Source of the DNA: Bacillus sp. RO1
GTDB lineage: Bacteria; Bacillota; Bacilli; Bacillales; Bacillaceae_I
Length of the DNA: 36,405 nt
Assembly (NCBI RefSeq): GCF_012524115.1
Contig: NZ_JAAZWB010000036.1
Span: forward strand, 1 to 36,405
Direction of reading: 5' to 3'
Part shown: positions 7,152-13,475 of the stretch, in pieces
Layout of the letters: each line of letters starts with the position of its first letter
Position numbering within the stretch: position 1 is the stretch's first letter
The notes under the pieces: generated by a model
Databases searched by the model: none
The model's input: the letters and a program-made list of their open reading frames with translations, nothing else
What the model was told of the DNA's origin: nothing
Position numbers and translations under genes: made by a program

Positions 7152-8408
7152 GTGAAAATGACATTGACTAAGAAAATAATTATTGGTCTTATTTTAGGTA
7201 TTCTAGTTGGTCTTGCATTAAACGTTTATGCACCATCTCTATTTGATCCATTGGATACATATTTATTTCAACCACTCGGAAAAATCTTTTTAAACCTCAT
7301 TACAATGCTGGTTGTTCCAATCGTACTAATCTCCATTACACTAGGAGTGGTAGGACTTGGGGATACGAAAAAGCTTGGAAGTATCGGTCTGAAAACCATT
7401 CTTTTCTTCCTGATCACAACGTGCATTGCCATAACCATCGGACTTACACTTGCTTCTGTTATTCAACCGGGCCTTGCTGGTGACTTTGAAAGTATGTTAG
7501 TTGATGAATTGGCTGATGAGGATACACCAGAAAAAGCTCCTCCGGTTATGGAAACATTGTTAAACATAATACCAACAAATCCAATTAAAGCTATGGCAGA
7601 AGGGGAAATGCTGCAAATTATCTCATTTTCCGTCTTACTTGGATTTGCCATAAATGCTTTAGGAGAAAAAGCAGGTAAGGTAAAAACTTTGCTTGAACAA
7701 GCGAATGACATCGTAATGCTACTAGTGAATATTGTCATTAAAACAGCTCCTTATGGTGCATTTGGTTTAATTGCCTCAGCAGTCGGCGGACTAGGGTTAG
7801 ATGCTATTAAAGCAATGGGAGCATACTTTTTAGTCGTCATTTTAGCTTTATTTATACATTTCTTTGTAACATATGGACTTGCTTTGTTTTTACTCGGGAA
7901 AATCAATCCTATTATTTTCTTTAAACGTTTTATTCCGGCTATGAGTGTCGCATTTAGTACATCTAGTAGTAACGCAACTTTACCGATGTCCATGGATGTC
8001 GCACAAGAAAACCTTGGTGTGCCAAAGAGGATCAGTAGCTTCGTACAACCTTTGGGTGCAACGATCAATATGGATGGTACAGCAATTATGCAAGGTGTTG
8101 CCACCGTGTTTATAGCTCAAGTATATGGTATTGATTTGACTTTGACCCAGCTTCTTACTGTCGTTGGCTTAGCCGTTGTGGCAAGTATCGGTACAGCTGG
8201 TGTTCCAGGAGTAGGATTCATCCTGCTTGCCATGGTACTTGGACAGGTCGGCCTTCCGGTTGAAGGAATTGCCTTAATATTAGGGATAGACCGTTTGCTC
8301 GATATGACTAGAACAGCTGTCAATATTACTGGAGATGCAGCTTGTGCATATATTGTGGCAAGATCTGAAGATGGAGAAGTTAAAATACCGAAAGAACAAA
8401 GAATATAA
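7152..8408 (+). CDS. Glutamate/dicarboxylate:cation symporter (DAACS family, GltT/GltP-like)
   Basis: A 418-aa secondary transporter of the glutamate symporter fold. The hallmarks are present: the HP1 serine-rich loop SSSNATLP (271-278), NMDGT (306-310), the HP2 region GTAGVPG (347-353) and TM8 DMTRTAVNITGD with D384, R387, N391 and D395. R387 matches the arginine that binds the side-chain carboxylate of acidic substrates in GltPh, so glutamate, aspartate or a C4-dicarboxylate is likelier than a neutral amino acid. The start is GTG at 7152, with GGGAGGG 7 nt upstream; the ATG two codons later is too far from it. Preceded by its own promoter and followed by a strong terminator. Confidence 0.88.
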   Translation: MKMTLTKKIIIGLILGILVGLALNVYAPSLFDPLDTYLFQPLGKIFLNLITMLVVPIVLISITLGVVGLGDTKKLGSIGLKTILFFLITTCIAITIGLTLASVIQPGLAGDFESMLVDELADEDTPEKAPPVMETLLNIIPTNPIKAMAEGEMLQIISFSVLLGFAINALGEKAGKVKTLLEQANDIVMLLVNIVIKTAPYGAFGLIASAVGGLGLDAIKAMGAYFLVVILALFIHFFVTYGLALFLLGKINPIIFFKRFIPAMSVAFSTSSSNATLPMSMDVAQENLGVPKRISSFVQPLGATINMDGTAIMQGVATVFIAQVYGIDLTLTQLLTVVGLAVVASIGTAGVPGVGFILLAMVLGQVGLPVEGIALILGIDRLLDMTRTAVNITGDAACAYIVARSEDGEVKIPKEQRI

Positions 8409-8411
8409 ATC

Positions 8412-8452
8412 AAAAGCCATTCCAGATAGAAGATTTGGAATGGCTTTTTTTT
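8412..8452. terminator. Bidirectional terminator between the symporter and the SMR pair
   Basis: The 13-bp stem AAAAGCCATTCCA/TGGAATGGCTTTT is followed by T8 on the plus strand and by TTTTGATTTA on the minus strand. The minus-strand gene ends at its right edge. Confidence 0.88.
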
Positions 8453-8765
8453 ATTGTGCTAACTTGAGACCAATAACACCTATTATGATTAATGAAAGCA
8501 AAAAAATACGAATTCTGTCTCTAGATTCATGAAAGAAAATCATTCCAAGAAGTACACTACCCGCCGAACCTATTCCTGTCCAGACAGCATAAGCAGTACC
8601 CATTGGAATATCTTTTAGGGCAAGGGAAAGAAAATAGAAGCTAGACAACCCAATTATAACAAAACAAATAGAAGGTAAAAGTCTTTTGAATCCTTCTGCT
8701 AATTTTAGCGATGCAACTGCCCCAATTTCACATATGCCAGCTATAGTAAGAAAAATCCACGCCAA
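8451..8765 (-). CDS. yvdR: SMR-family efflux protein, subunit 2 (YvdR-like)
   Basis: A 104-aa small multidrug resistance protein with four membrane helices, the essential membrane carboxylate E13 (AGICEIG) and the GTAYAVWTGIG motif with W62, equivalent to W63 of EmrE. It forms a pair with the preceding gene (1 nt between them). Order TetR-SMR-SMR and the lengths match B. subtilis yvdT-yvdS-yvdR. SMR pairs act as heteromers that exchange cationic compounds for protons; related YkkCD exports guanidinium, but no guanidine riboswitch is visible here, so control probably rests with the TetR protein. The substrate is unknown. Confidence 0.82.
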   Translation of the reverse strand: MAWIFLTIAGICEIGAVASLKLAEGFKRLLPSICFVIIGLSSFYFLSLALKDIPMGTAYAVWTGIGSAGSVLLGMIFFHESRDRIRIFLLSLIIIGVIGLKLAQ

Positions 8766-8766
8766 T

Positions 8767-9123
8767 CTATTTCCCCTCCTCTAACACTTCTGTTTCCGTT
8801 GTTTCATCAGAAGTAGTCATTTTTAATCCAATAATTCCAATTAACATAAGGCTTAGAAAAAACAGTTTGGAGGGGCTTGCTGATTCTCCAAAATATATTA
8901 TCCCTACAATTGCTGTACCTGCTGCACCAAGTCCTGTGAAAATGGCATATGCAGTCCCTATTGGCAAAAATTTTAATGACTTAGAAAACAAGTAAAAACT
9001 AATTGCTAATGTAATTAGGGTTATTAGACTTGGCTTTAGTATGGTGAACCCTTCGGAAAACCTTAGCCCTATTACCCAAATGATTTCCAGTAAACCTGCG
9101 ATAAAAATTAATATCCATTGCAT
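8767..9123 (-). CDS. yvdS: SMR-family efflux protein, subunit 1 (YvdS-like)
   Basis: A 118-aa four-helix SMR protein with E13 (AGLLEIIW) and GTAYAIFTGLG, where the usual Trp is Phe62; a polar acidic C-terminal tail (DETTETEVLEEGK) extends past the last helix, as in YkkC/YvdS. The pattern LLEIIWVIGL is close to the Gdx/SugE branch. It begins 2 nt after the stop of the TetR gene, and its Shine-Dalgarno AGGAGG lies inside the last TetR codons, so the genes are translationally coupled. Phe/Trp asymmetry between partners suggests an obligate heteromer (inference). Confidence 0.82.
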   Translation of the reverse strand: MQWILIFIAGLLEIIWVIGLRFSEGFTILKPSLITLITLAISFYLFSKSLKFLPIGTAYAIFTGLGAAGTAIVGIIYFGESASPSKLFFLSLMLIGIIGLKMTTSDETTETEVLEEGK

Positions 9124-9125
9124 GG

Positions 9126-9719
9126 CTACCTACCTCCTATCTCAGTTGCTAACCAAAAATGGTTAAAAGCATGCTCGACTTTCTTGTCGAATTCAGAACT
9201 CGAATAGAAGAAACGTTGAACAAACAATCCATCGATTAAACAATAATAAGCGTCAATTAGAGGTTCCAATGGTTGCGGAGGCATTTCACCATTGTGCTGT
9301 CCTATGGTAAAGATTTTAGACAAAATCTCAGTTGTATAGATTTCTGTTTGTAGAAATTGTTCATGGATGGATGAACGAAATTTTTCTTCTGGGAAAAGAA
9401 GAGTCCGTTTATACAATAGACCCAATGTTTCGTCTTTCCAGAAATCTACCATATTAGTTAGAAAGCGATACAACAATGCTCGTGTCGTACTCGACTCCAA
9501 CTCTGCGGACTCAATGGTGACACGTTCGATAAAATTGTCCATTAGCTCTTGTAGAATTGTTATATACAGATCATCTTTATTTTTAAAATGAGCATACAGA
9601 GAAGGCTTTTTTATTCCAACTAGTGATGCTACCTCATTTAAAGATGTACCAAAATAGCCTTTTTGAGCAAAAAGCTGGAGTGCGTGCTGCTTTATGCGCT
9701 CTGCTGTTGAATTAGTCAT
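9126..9719 (-). CDS. yvdT: TetR-family regulator of the SMR pair (YvdT-like)
   Basis: A 197-aa protein with an N-terminal helix-turn-helix typical of TetR repressors (AERIKQHALQLFAQKGYFGTS, then LNEVASLVGIKKPSLYAHFKNKDDLY, about 6-55) and a variable ligand-binding domain. It is the first gene of the yvdTSR-like operon, so it is most likely autoregulatory and induced by an SMR substrate. An imperfect palindrome just upstream (9744-9763) is a candidate operator. Shine-Dalgarno GGAGGG precedes the ATG. Confidence 0.85.
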   Translation of the reverse strand: MTNSTAERIKQHALQLFAQKGYFGTSLNEVASLVGIKKPSLYAHFKNKDDLYITILQELMDNFIERVTIESAELESSTTRALLYRFLTNMVDFWKDETLGLLYKRTLLFPEEKFRSSIHEQFLQTEIYTTEILSKIFTIGQHNGEMPPQPLEPLIDAYYCLIDGLFVQRFFYSSSEFDKKVEHAFNHFWLATEIGGR

Positions 9720-9743
9720 TATTGTTTTCCCTCCTGAGCCTTA

Positions 9744-9763
9744 ACTACCTACCGTTCGTTAGT
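9744..9763. promoter_or_regulatory. Candidate operator of the TetR regulator
   Basis: ACTACCTACCGTTCGTTAGT is a 20-bp imperfect inverted repeat (14 of 20 positions symmetric) located 25 bp before the TetR start codon, where an autoregulatory site is expected. Confidence 0.45.
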
Positions 9764-9864
9764 TTGTTGTAAAACCATTATATGATAGCCAACTTAAACA
9801 ATCAATGTGTTTTATATTGGATAAAGTGGGTACTTATTAGGTAAGAGATGAGGGAGGAATTGAT

Positions 9865-10020
9865 GTGAATAAGAGGTTGAAGGCCAAGTTGGAGAAGAGG
9901 CAGGCTCTATTTAAATCCCAGACAGAGCATAGAGCCATTGGGAAAACAGAGCGCTTAGCAGCCTCACGACAAGGAGCTCAAAGCAATATACATCGGCTCA
10001 CAACAAGAGAATCACAATAA
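9865..10020 (+). CDS. Small basic protein, unknown function (51 aa)
   Basis: A short ORF starting with GTG at 9865. The Shine-Dalgarno GGGAGG (9852-9857) is 7 nt away; the ATG overlapping it runs at once into TGA. The product (MNKRLKAKLEKRQ... ending RLTTRESQ) is very rich in Lys/Arg, hydrophilic and likely helical, without membrane segments or cysteines. A hairpin at 10026-10051 follows directly. I do not recognise a family; a nucleic-acid-binding or small acid-soluble spore-type role would be speculation. Confidence 0.55.
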   Translation: MNKRLKAKLEKRQALFKSQTEHRAIGKTERLAASRQGAQSNIHRLTTRESQ

Positions 10021-10025
10021 CAAAA

Positions 10026-10051
10026 ACACACCGCAGTTGACTGTGGTGTGT
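10026..10051 (-). terminator. Hairpin between the 51-aa ORF and the Gly/Pro-rich gene
   Basis: The 11-nt arms ACACACCGCAG/CTGTGGTGTGT form a stem with one mismatch. On the minus strand it is followed by TTTTTGTT, so it mainly terminates the Gly/Pro-rich gene. Confidence 0.7.
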
Positions 10052-10083
10052 TGCTATGTTGAATAGTCTATTTCTTTAAGGTA

Positions 10084-10533
10084 TCAAACACATTGGAAAG
10101 AACGAATTCGATTAGAGTCTATTCCAAAGTACATCCAAGTAAAGAAGAACCAGCGATAACCAGCGACCGACCTTCTTCCAATAAAGGTAGGATAAAACCA
10201 GAATTGCTCCCCATTATTTAACCGAACCCATGTATAGCGGTATAAACATCCATAGAATGCACCTGGGTCCACTGCCAATGCTGTTGGGCCACCTGGTGCA
10301 CCGAAACTAGTGGTTTGGGGTGGTGGAGTAGATGGTGGTGGACCTGGTGGTGGGCCACTTCCAGGACCTCCACCAGGACCTCCTCCAGGCGGTCCAAATC
10401 CAGGACCTCCACCAGGTCCTCCCGGTGGTCCAAATCCTGGCGGTCCACCAGAAGGTGGTCCAAAACCAGGTCCTTGCCCGCCACCGGGAGGCGGTCCGAA
10501 TGGCGGAAAACTAAGTTGACGATAAGGATACAT
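10084..10533 (-). CDS. Gly/Pro-rich protein, probable spore coat or surface component
   Basis: A 149-aa protein in three parts: a short aromatic start (MYPYRQLSFPPFG), a low-complexity region of GPP, GGP and FGPP repeats (about 11-75), and a compact C-terminal domain (about 85-149) rich in Trp, Tyr and Phe (YRYTWVRLNNGEQFWFYP, RWFFFTWMYFG) with two cysteines. There is no signal peptide. The upstream DNA fits a sigma-K promoter, and the shape resembles small Bacillus coat-associated proteins, so a late mother-cell role is a reasonable inference. The repeats also create long shadow frames on all strands. Family not recognised by name. Confidence 0.68.
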   Translation of the reverse strand: MYPYRQLSFPPFGPPPGGGQGPGFGPPSGGPPGFGPPGGPGGGPGFGPPGGGPGGGPGSGPPPGPPPSTPPPQTTSFGAPGGPTALAVDPGAFYGCLYRYTWVRLNNGEQFWFYPTFIGRRSVAGYRWFFFTWMYFGIDSNRIRSFQCV

Positions 10534-10562
10534 AGGATTGCTCCCTTCTAATAAATTCTCTA

Positions 10563-10590
10563 TACGGTATGCAGGCGCCCAGAGGTTGGT
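10563..10590 (-). promoter_or_regulatory. Candidate sigma-K promoter of the Gly/Pro-rich gene
   Basis: On the minus strand AC (10589-10590), 17 bp and CATACCGTA (10563-10571) match the sigma-K pattern AC-N16/17-CATANNNTA. The predicted start would leave a short leader of about 25 nt before the ATG, with GAAGGGAG as ribosome binding site. Confidence 0.5.
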
Positions 10591-10603
10591 GAATTATTAA
10601 TTA

Positions 10604-10639
10604 CCATAAAAAATATCAGATTCCAAAGTGGAACCTGAT
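10604..10639 (-). terminator. Terminator of the universal stress protein gene
   Basis: The arms ATCAGATTCCA/TGGAACCTGAT form a stem with one mismatch; on the minus strand it is followed by a T-rich run (ATTTTTTA). Confidence 0.8.
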
Positions 10640-10666
10640 AGGTAGAAAGCAACTATAAATTTATGT

Positions 10667-11182
10667 CTATTTTGCAATTAGTACTGGGCATTTAGCCGTA
10701 TTCGTGACTTTATCACTTACACTTCCGAGTATCAATTTCTTTAATCCTCCAAGCCCTCTGCTCCCTATAATGATTAGGTCATTTTCATTTGTGTCGGCAT
10801 AGTTGCAAATGGTTTTTGCAGGATCTCCTTGCATTACTTCGACTGGTGCCTCCACTCTTTCTTGAGCTAGTAAGGAATGCACTTCGCTAAGTGATTGGGA
10901 GATGTAATCTTCATCGGCAGTAGCAACACGTTGCTGACTCGGTACTGTTTCTTTCACATTATTTGTATAAATATTCAATCCATCTACATTGCCCATTCCT
11001 CCCGCAGGAAGTGTGTCAGGTCTTGTAGCAGGTATTGGGACATTTACAGATGTTTCTTCTAAGACATGTAAAATGGTAAGGTGTGAGTGTAGCTTTTTTT
11101 TCATATCTATCCCCATTTGTACTGCTTTCAAGCTGCTCTTGGAACCGTCGTAGGCAATTAGGATATTGGTGAAAGTTTCCAT
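10667..11182 (-). CDS. Universal stress protein (UspA family)
   Basis: A 171-aa single-domain Usp. It begins NILIAYDGSKSS (D12) and ends with the ATP-binding signature G140-x2-G143-x9-G153-S154 (GSRGLGGLKKLILGS) and CPVLIA, so it should bind ATP and dimerise. A 40-residue insert with low-complexity character (about 45-85) is longer than in standard 140-aa members; YxiE/NhaX-type Bacillus proteins have similar length. Translation starts at the ATG with AAGGAGA upstream. Monocistronic, with its own terminator. Role in stress tolerance is inferred from the family only. Confidence 0.88.
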   Translation of the reverse strand: METFTNILIAYDGSKSSLKAVQMGIDMKKKLHSHLTILHVLEETSVNVPIPATRPDTLPAGGMGNVDGLNIYTNNVKETVPSQQRVATADEDYISQSLSEVHSLLAQERVEAPVEVMQGDPAKTICNYADTNENDLIIIGSRGLGGLKKLILGSVSDKVTNTAKCPVLIAK

Positions 11183-11299
11183 TCTCCATCGTCTCCTTCT
11201 CCATTATTTTAAGTAAGCTTATTGTTGTAAATTAAGTACCCTAAGCAACAAGTTTTAAAACTAGGAAGAAGGGGTGGAGATTATGCCATACTTGTTCTA

Positions 11300-13015
11300 C
11301 TAAGCTTGGATGGGAATATGCTCAAACTTTCTTACATCAAAAAGTCCTGTATCAGTCAACTTCAATTCTGGAATAACAGGAAGACTTAAAAAAGAAAGTG
11401 CAACAAAAGGGTTAAAGCTTTTTTGACTGCCGATGAGGTGAAGGGCATCGTGAAGCTCTTTTAAGGAATAAAGGGTATTCTCTGTAGTCATGTTGGCCAT
11501 CAGGCCCGAAATCTCTAAGGGCAATGAGGCTATTACTTTTTCTTCACAAACCACCACCAAGCCTCCATTAATCTGTTCCATTGCCTTGACTGCAACTAAC
11601 ATATCTTCATCGCTGGTGCCAACTGTAACAATATTATGAGAGTCATGAGCTACAGTAGATGCTATTGCCCCATTCTTTATCTGAAACCCTTTAACAATTC
11701 CAAGACCAACATGCCCAAGACACTTGTGTCTTTCAATGACGGCGAGTTTTAATTGATCATTATCAATACTAGGAATAAATTCATCTTTATAGGTTGTCAC
11801 ATTTTCTTTTATGTGCTTCGTAACAAGGCTATTGGGAATGATTTCTATCATGTTGCATGGTTGATCGGTTCTCACACTTATTTTTAGGTCATTCTTATTA
11901 ATAGGTTTCATGTTTACAGAGTTCTGTAAAAGATTTGGAACAGGAATGGGTGAGAGTGGGTCCTTTCCTTTTGTTCTTTTACCATTTTTATAGACATCTC
12001 TGATAGTGAAGTTCTCAAGGTCTTCGATGAATAATAAATCGGCACGATACCCTGGTGCAACCGCGCCTTTATCCGTTAAAGAGAAACATTCTGCCGCATT
12101 CAAAGTAGCAATTTGAATGGCTAGCAGAGGGTCAAGTCCTTCCTGAATGGAGATGCGGACATTATGATCAATGCTACCTTCGTTTACTAAATCATCAAGG
12201 TGCTTATCGTCAGTACAAAATAAAAAGCGTCTAGCATTTCGTTCATTTACAAGAGGGATTAAGGCTCTAACGTCTTTCGCGACAGTTCCTTCCCTCATCA
12301 TGACATACATTCCGCGCTTAAGCCTTTCCTTTGCTTCTTGCGCCGTGACGCACTCGTGATCAGTTTTTATATTGGCGGATGCATAAATATTTATGTCTTC
12401 AGGAGAAAGGCCTGCGCCATGTCCATCGATTTTTTTATTATTCTTAGATGCCTGTGCCAATTTTGCGACCATGGCTGCGTTACCGTCACGGACTGCAGGA
12501 AAATCCATCACTTCGGCCAAACCGATAACTCTGTCATGTTCGTAAAATGGAGCAAGGTCTTCTGCTTGAATGGTGGCTCCATTATGCTCAAAGGATGTAG
12601 CGGGGACACAAGAAGGAAGCATGAAGAATACATCAACTGGGGCTTTCTCTGTAGCATCTAACATGAATTGTATCCCGGCAGTCCCACTTACATTTGCAAT
12701 TTCATGAGGATCGGTCACAATGGTTGTGACTCCATGTTCTAATATTGTCTGGGTGAAATGGTGGGGATGTATCATAGAAGATTCCATATGAACATGACCA
12801 TCAATAAGACCAGGGCAAATGAATGCGCCGTTAGCATCTACCACTTCATGCCCCTCATAATTGCCTAAGCCGATAATCATGCCGTCATTAATGGCAATGT
12901 CTGCTTCTATTATCTCTAAATTAAATACATCTATTATTCTGCCGTTCTTAATAACAAGGTCTGCTTTTGTCTTTTTTGCTGCTGCTTTTATCATAGATTC
13001 CAAGTTTAATGTCAT
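11300..13015 (-). CDS. ade: Adenine deaminase
   Basis: Converts adenine to hypoxanthine and ammonia in purine salvage. 571 aa from ATG 13015, close to B. subtilis AdeC (577 aa). The open frame extends 18 codons further upstream, but that part overlaps the riboswitch terminator and the Shine-Dalgarno GGAGGG (8 nt before the ATG), so it is not translated. Amidohydrolase features: DGHVHMESSM (H74, H76), DPHEIAN (D102, H104, E105), GHGAG and CTDDKH, then a C-terminal domain containing GLGIVKGF and AHDSHN. It is monocistronic and preceded by a guanine-type purine riboswitch and a sigma-A promoter. Function is firm. Confidence 0.94.
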   Translation of the reverse strand: MTLNLESMIKAAAKKTKADLVIKNGRIIDVFNLEIIEADIAINDGMIIGLGNYEGHEVVDANGAFICPGLIDGHVHMESSMIHPHHFTQTILEHGVTTIVTDPHEIANVSGTAGIQFMLDATEKAPVDVFFMLPSCVPATSFEHNGATIQAEDLAPFYEHDRVIGLAEVMDFPAVRDGNAAMVAKLAQASKNNKKIDGHGAGLSPEDINIYASANIKTDHECVTAQEAKERLKRGMYVMMREGTVAKDVRALIPLVNERNARRFLFCTDDKHLDDLVNEGSIDHNVRISIQEGLDPLLAIQIATLNAAECFSLTDKGAVAPGYRADLLFIEDLENFTIRDVYKNGKRTKGKDPLSPIPVPNLLQNSVNMKPINKNDLKISVRTDQPCNMIEIIPNSLVTKHIKENVTTYKDEFIPSIDNDQLKLAVIERHKCLGHVGLGIVKGFQIKNGAIASTVAHDSHNIVTVGTSDEDMLVAVKAMEQINGGLVVVCEEKVIASLPLEISGLMANMTTENTLYSLKELHDALHLIGSQKSFNPFVALSFLSLPVIPELKLTDTGLFDVRKFEHIPIQA

Positions 13016-13030
13016 TTTTTTCCCTCCAAA

Positions 13031-13062
13031 ATAGATAAAACTCCAAGCAATAACTTGGAGTT
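13031..13062 (-). terminator. Riboswitch-controlled terminator in front of ade
   Basis: A perfect 9-bp stem (AACTCCAAG/CTTGGAGTT, 13039-13062, 6-nt loop) followed on the minus strand by TTTTATCTATTTT. It ends 16 nt before the start codon and its 5' arm is shared with the antiterminator. Confidence 0.85.
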
Positions 13063-13127
13063 CGACCATGGAGAATACCCCTCAATCTTTTTGCATTATT
13101 TTTGCAGTTACAATAAGAGGGTGGGGA

Positions 13128-13198
13128 TTCTCGTAGTCAAACTCTTTACGGTAGTTTGGTAGAAACTTATGGACCATATCTCCAAGATTATACGAGTA
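13128..13198 (-). promoter_or_regulatory. Purine riboswitch aptamer, guanine class
   Basis: On the minus strand: P1 5' strand CTCGTA, then TAATC, ATATGG, GTTTCTACC, CCGTAAA, GAC, and P1 3' strand TACGAG, in the canonical order and spacing. The specificity base equivalent to C74 of xpt (GAC-TAC) is C (plus-strand G at 13136), so guanine or hypoxanthine rather than adenine should bind. Expression platform: GAGTTTGAC of the aptamer (13136-13144) can pair with GTCGAACTC (13058-13066), which includes the terminator 5' arm, and GAGAAT (13127-13132) with ATTCTC (13071-13076). Ligand binding should therefore free the terminator and turn ade off. Confidence 0.93.
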
Positions 13199-13220
13199 GT
13201 TCTAAATGAGTATTTTTCCC

Positions 13221-13250
13221 ATTATAGTGGGGTGGAGGAATTAACGTCAA
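13221..13250 (-). promoter_or_regulatory. Sigma-A promoter of ade
   Basis: On the minus strand TTGACG (13245-13250), an 18-bp spacer and TATAAT (13221-13226). Transcription would start about 15 nt upstream of the aptamer. Confidence 0.75.
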
Positions 13251-13345
13251 GTCTATATTTATAGCCGGAAAATTTCGACTATGAGAATAGGGGTTCACTT
13301 TTGTTGAAAAAGGGTATGTAATAGTGTTTAAGTTGGAGGAATGGT

Positions 13346-13447
13346 ATGATCTACAAAGATGAATGGCTTATACATAGTCTAATGTGGCCATTCTTTGAAT
13401 ATGCATGGCACCCTAAAAAAGAGGGGGTGGCATTCGAATTACTATAA
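13346..13447 (+). CDS. Small ORF upstream of the penicillin-binding protein (33 aa)
   Basis: ATG at 13346 with GGAGG 6 nt upstream (13335-13339). The product MIYKDEWLIHSLMWPFFEYA... is aromatic and amphipathic, with two negative charges near the start and no clear membrane helix. It ends 28 nt before the penicillin-binding protein gene and could be a small protein or a leader peptide. Not recognised; support is only the ribosome binding site and position. Confidence 0.4.
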   Translation: MIYKDEWLIHSLMWPFFEYAWHPKKEGVAFELL

Positions 13448-13475
13448 TTAGTTTTGTTGCATATAGGGGGTTCTT

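Noticed and set aside
8451-9719. Guanidine (ykkC) riboswitch control of the SMR pair
   Set aside because: No ykkC-type conserved segments were seen upstream; the operon starts with a TetR regulator instead.
10218-10551. Several open frames on both strands over the Gly/Pro-rich region, and the look of a repeat array
   Set aside because: They are shadows of the GC-rich coding repeats of the gene at 10084-10533. Repeat units are short, variable and lack spacers of constant length, so this is not a CRISPR.
13016-13069. 18-codon upstream extension of adenine deaminase
   Set aside because: It overlaps the riboswitch terminator and the Shine-Dalgarno; the start at 13015 fits family length and spacing.
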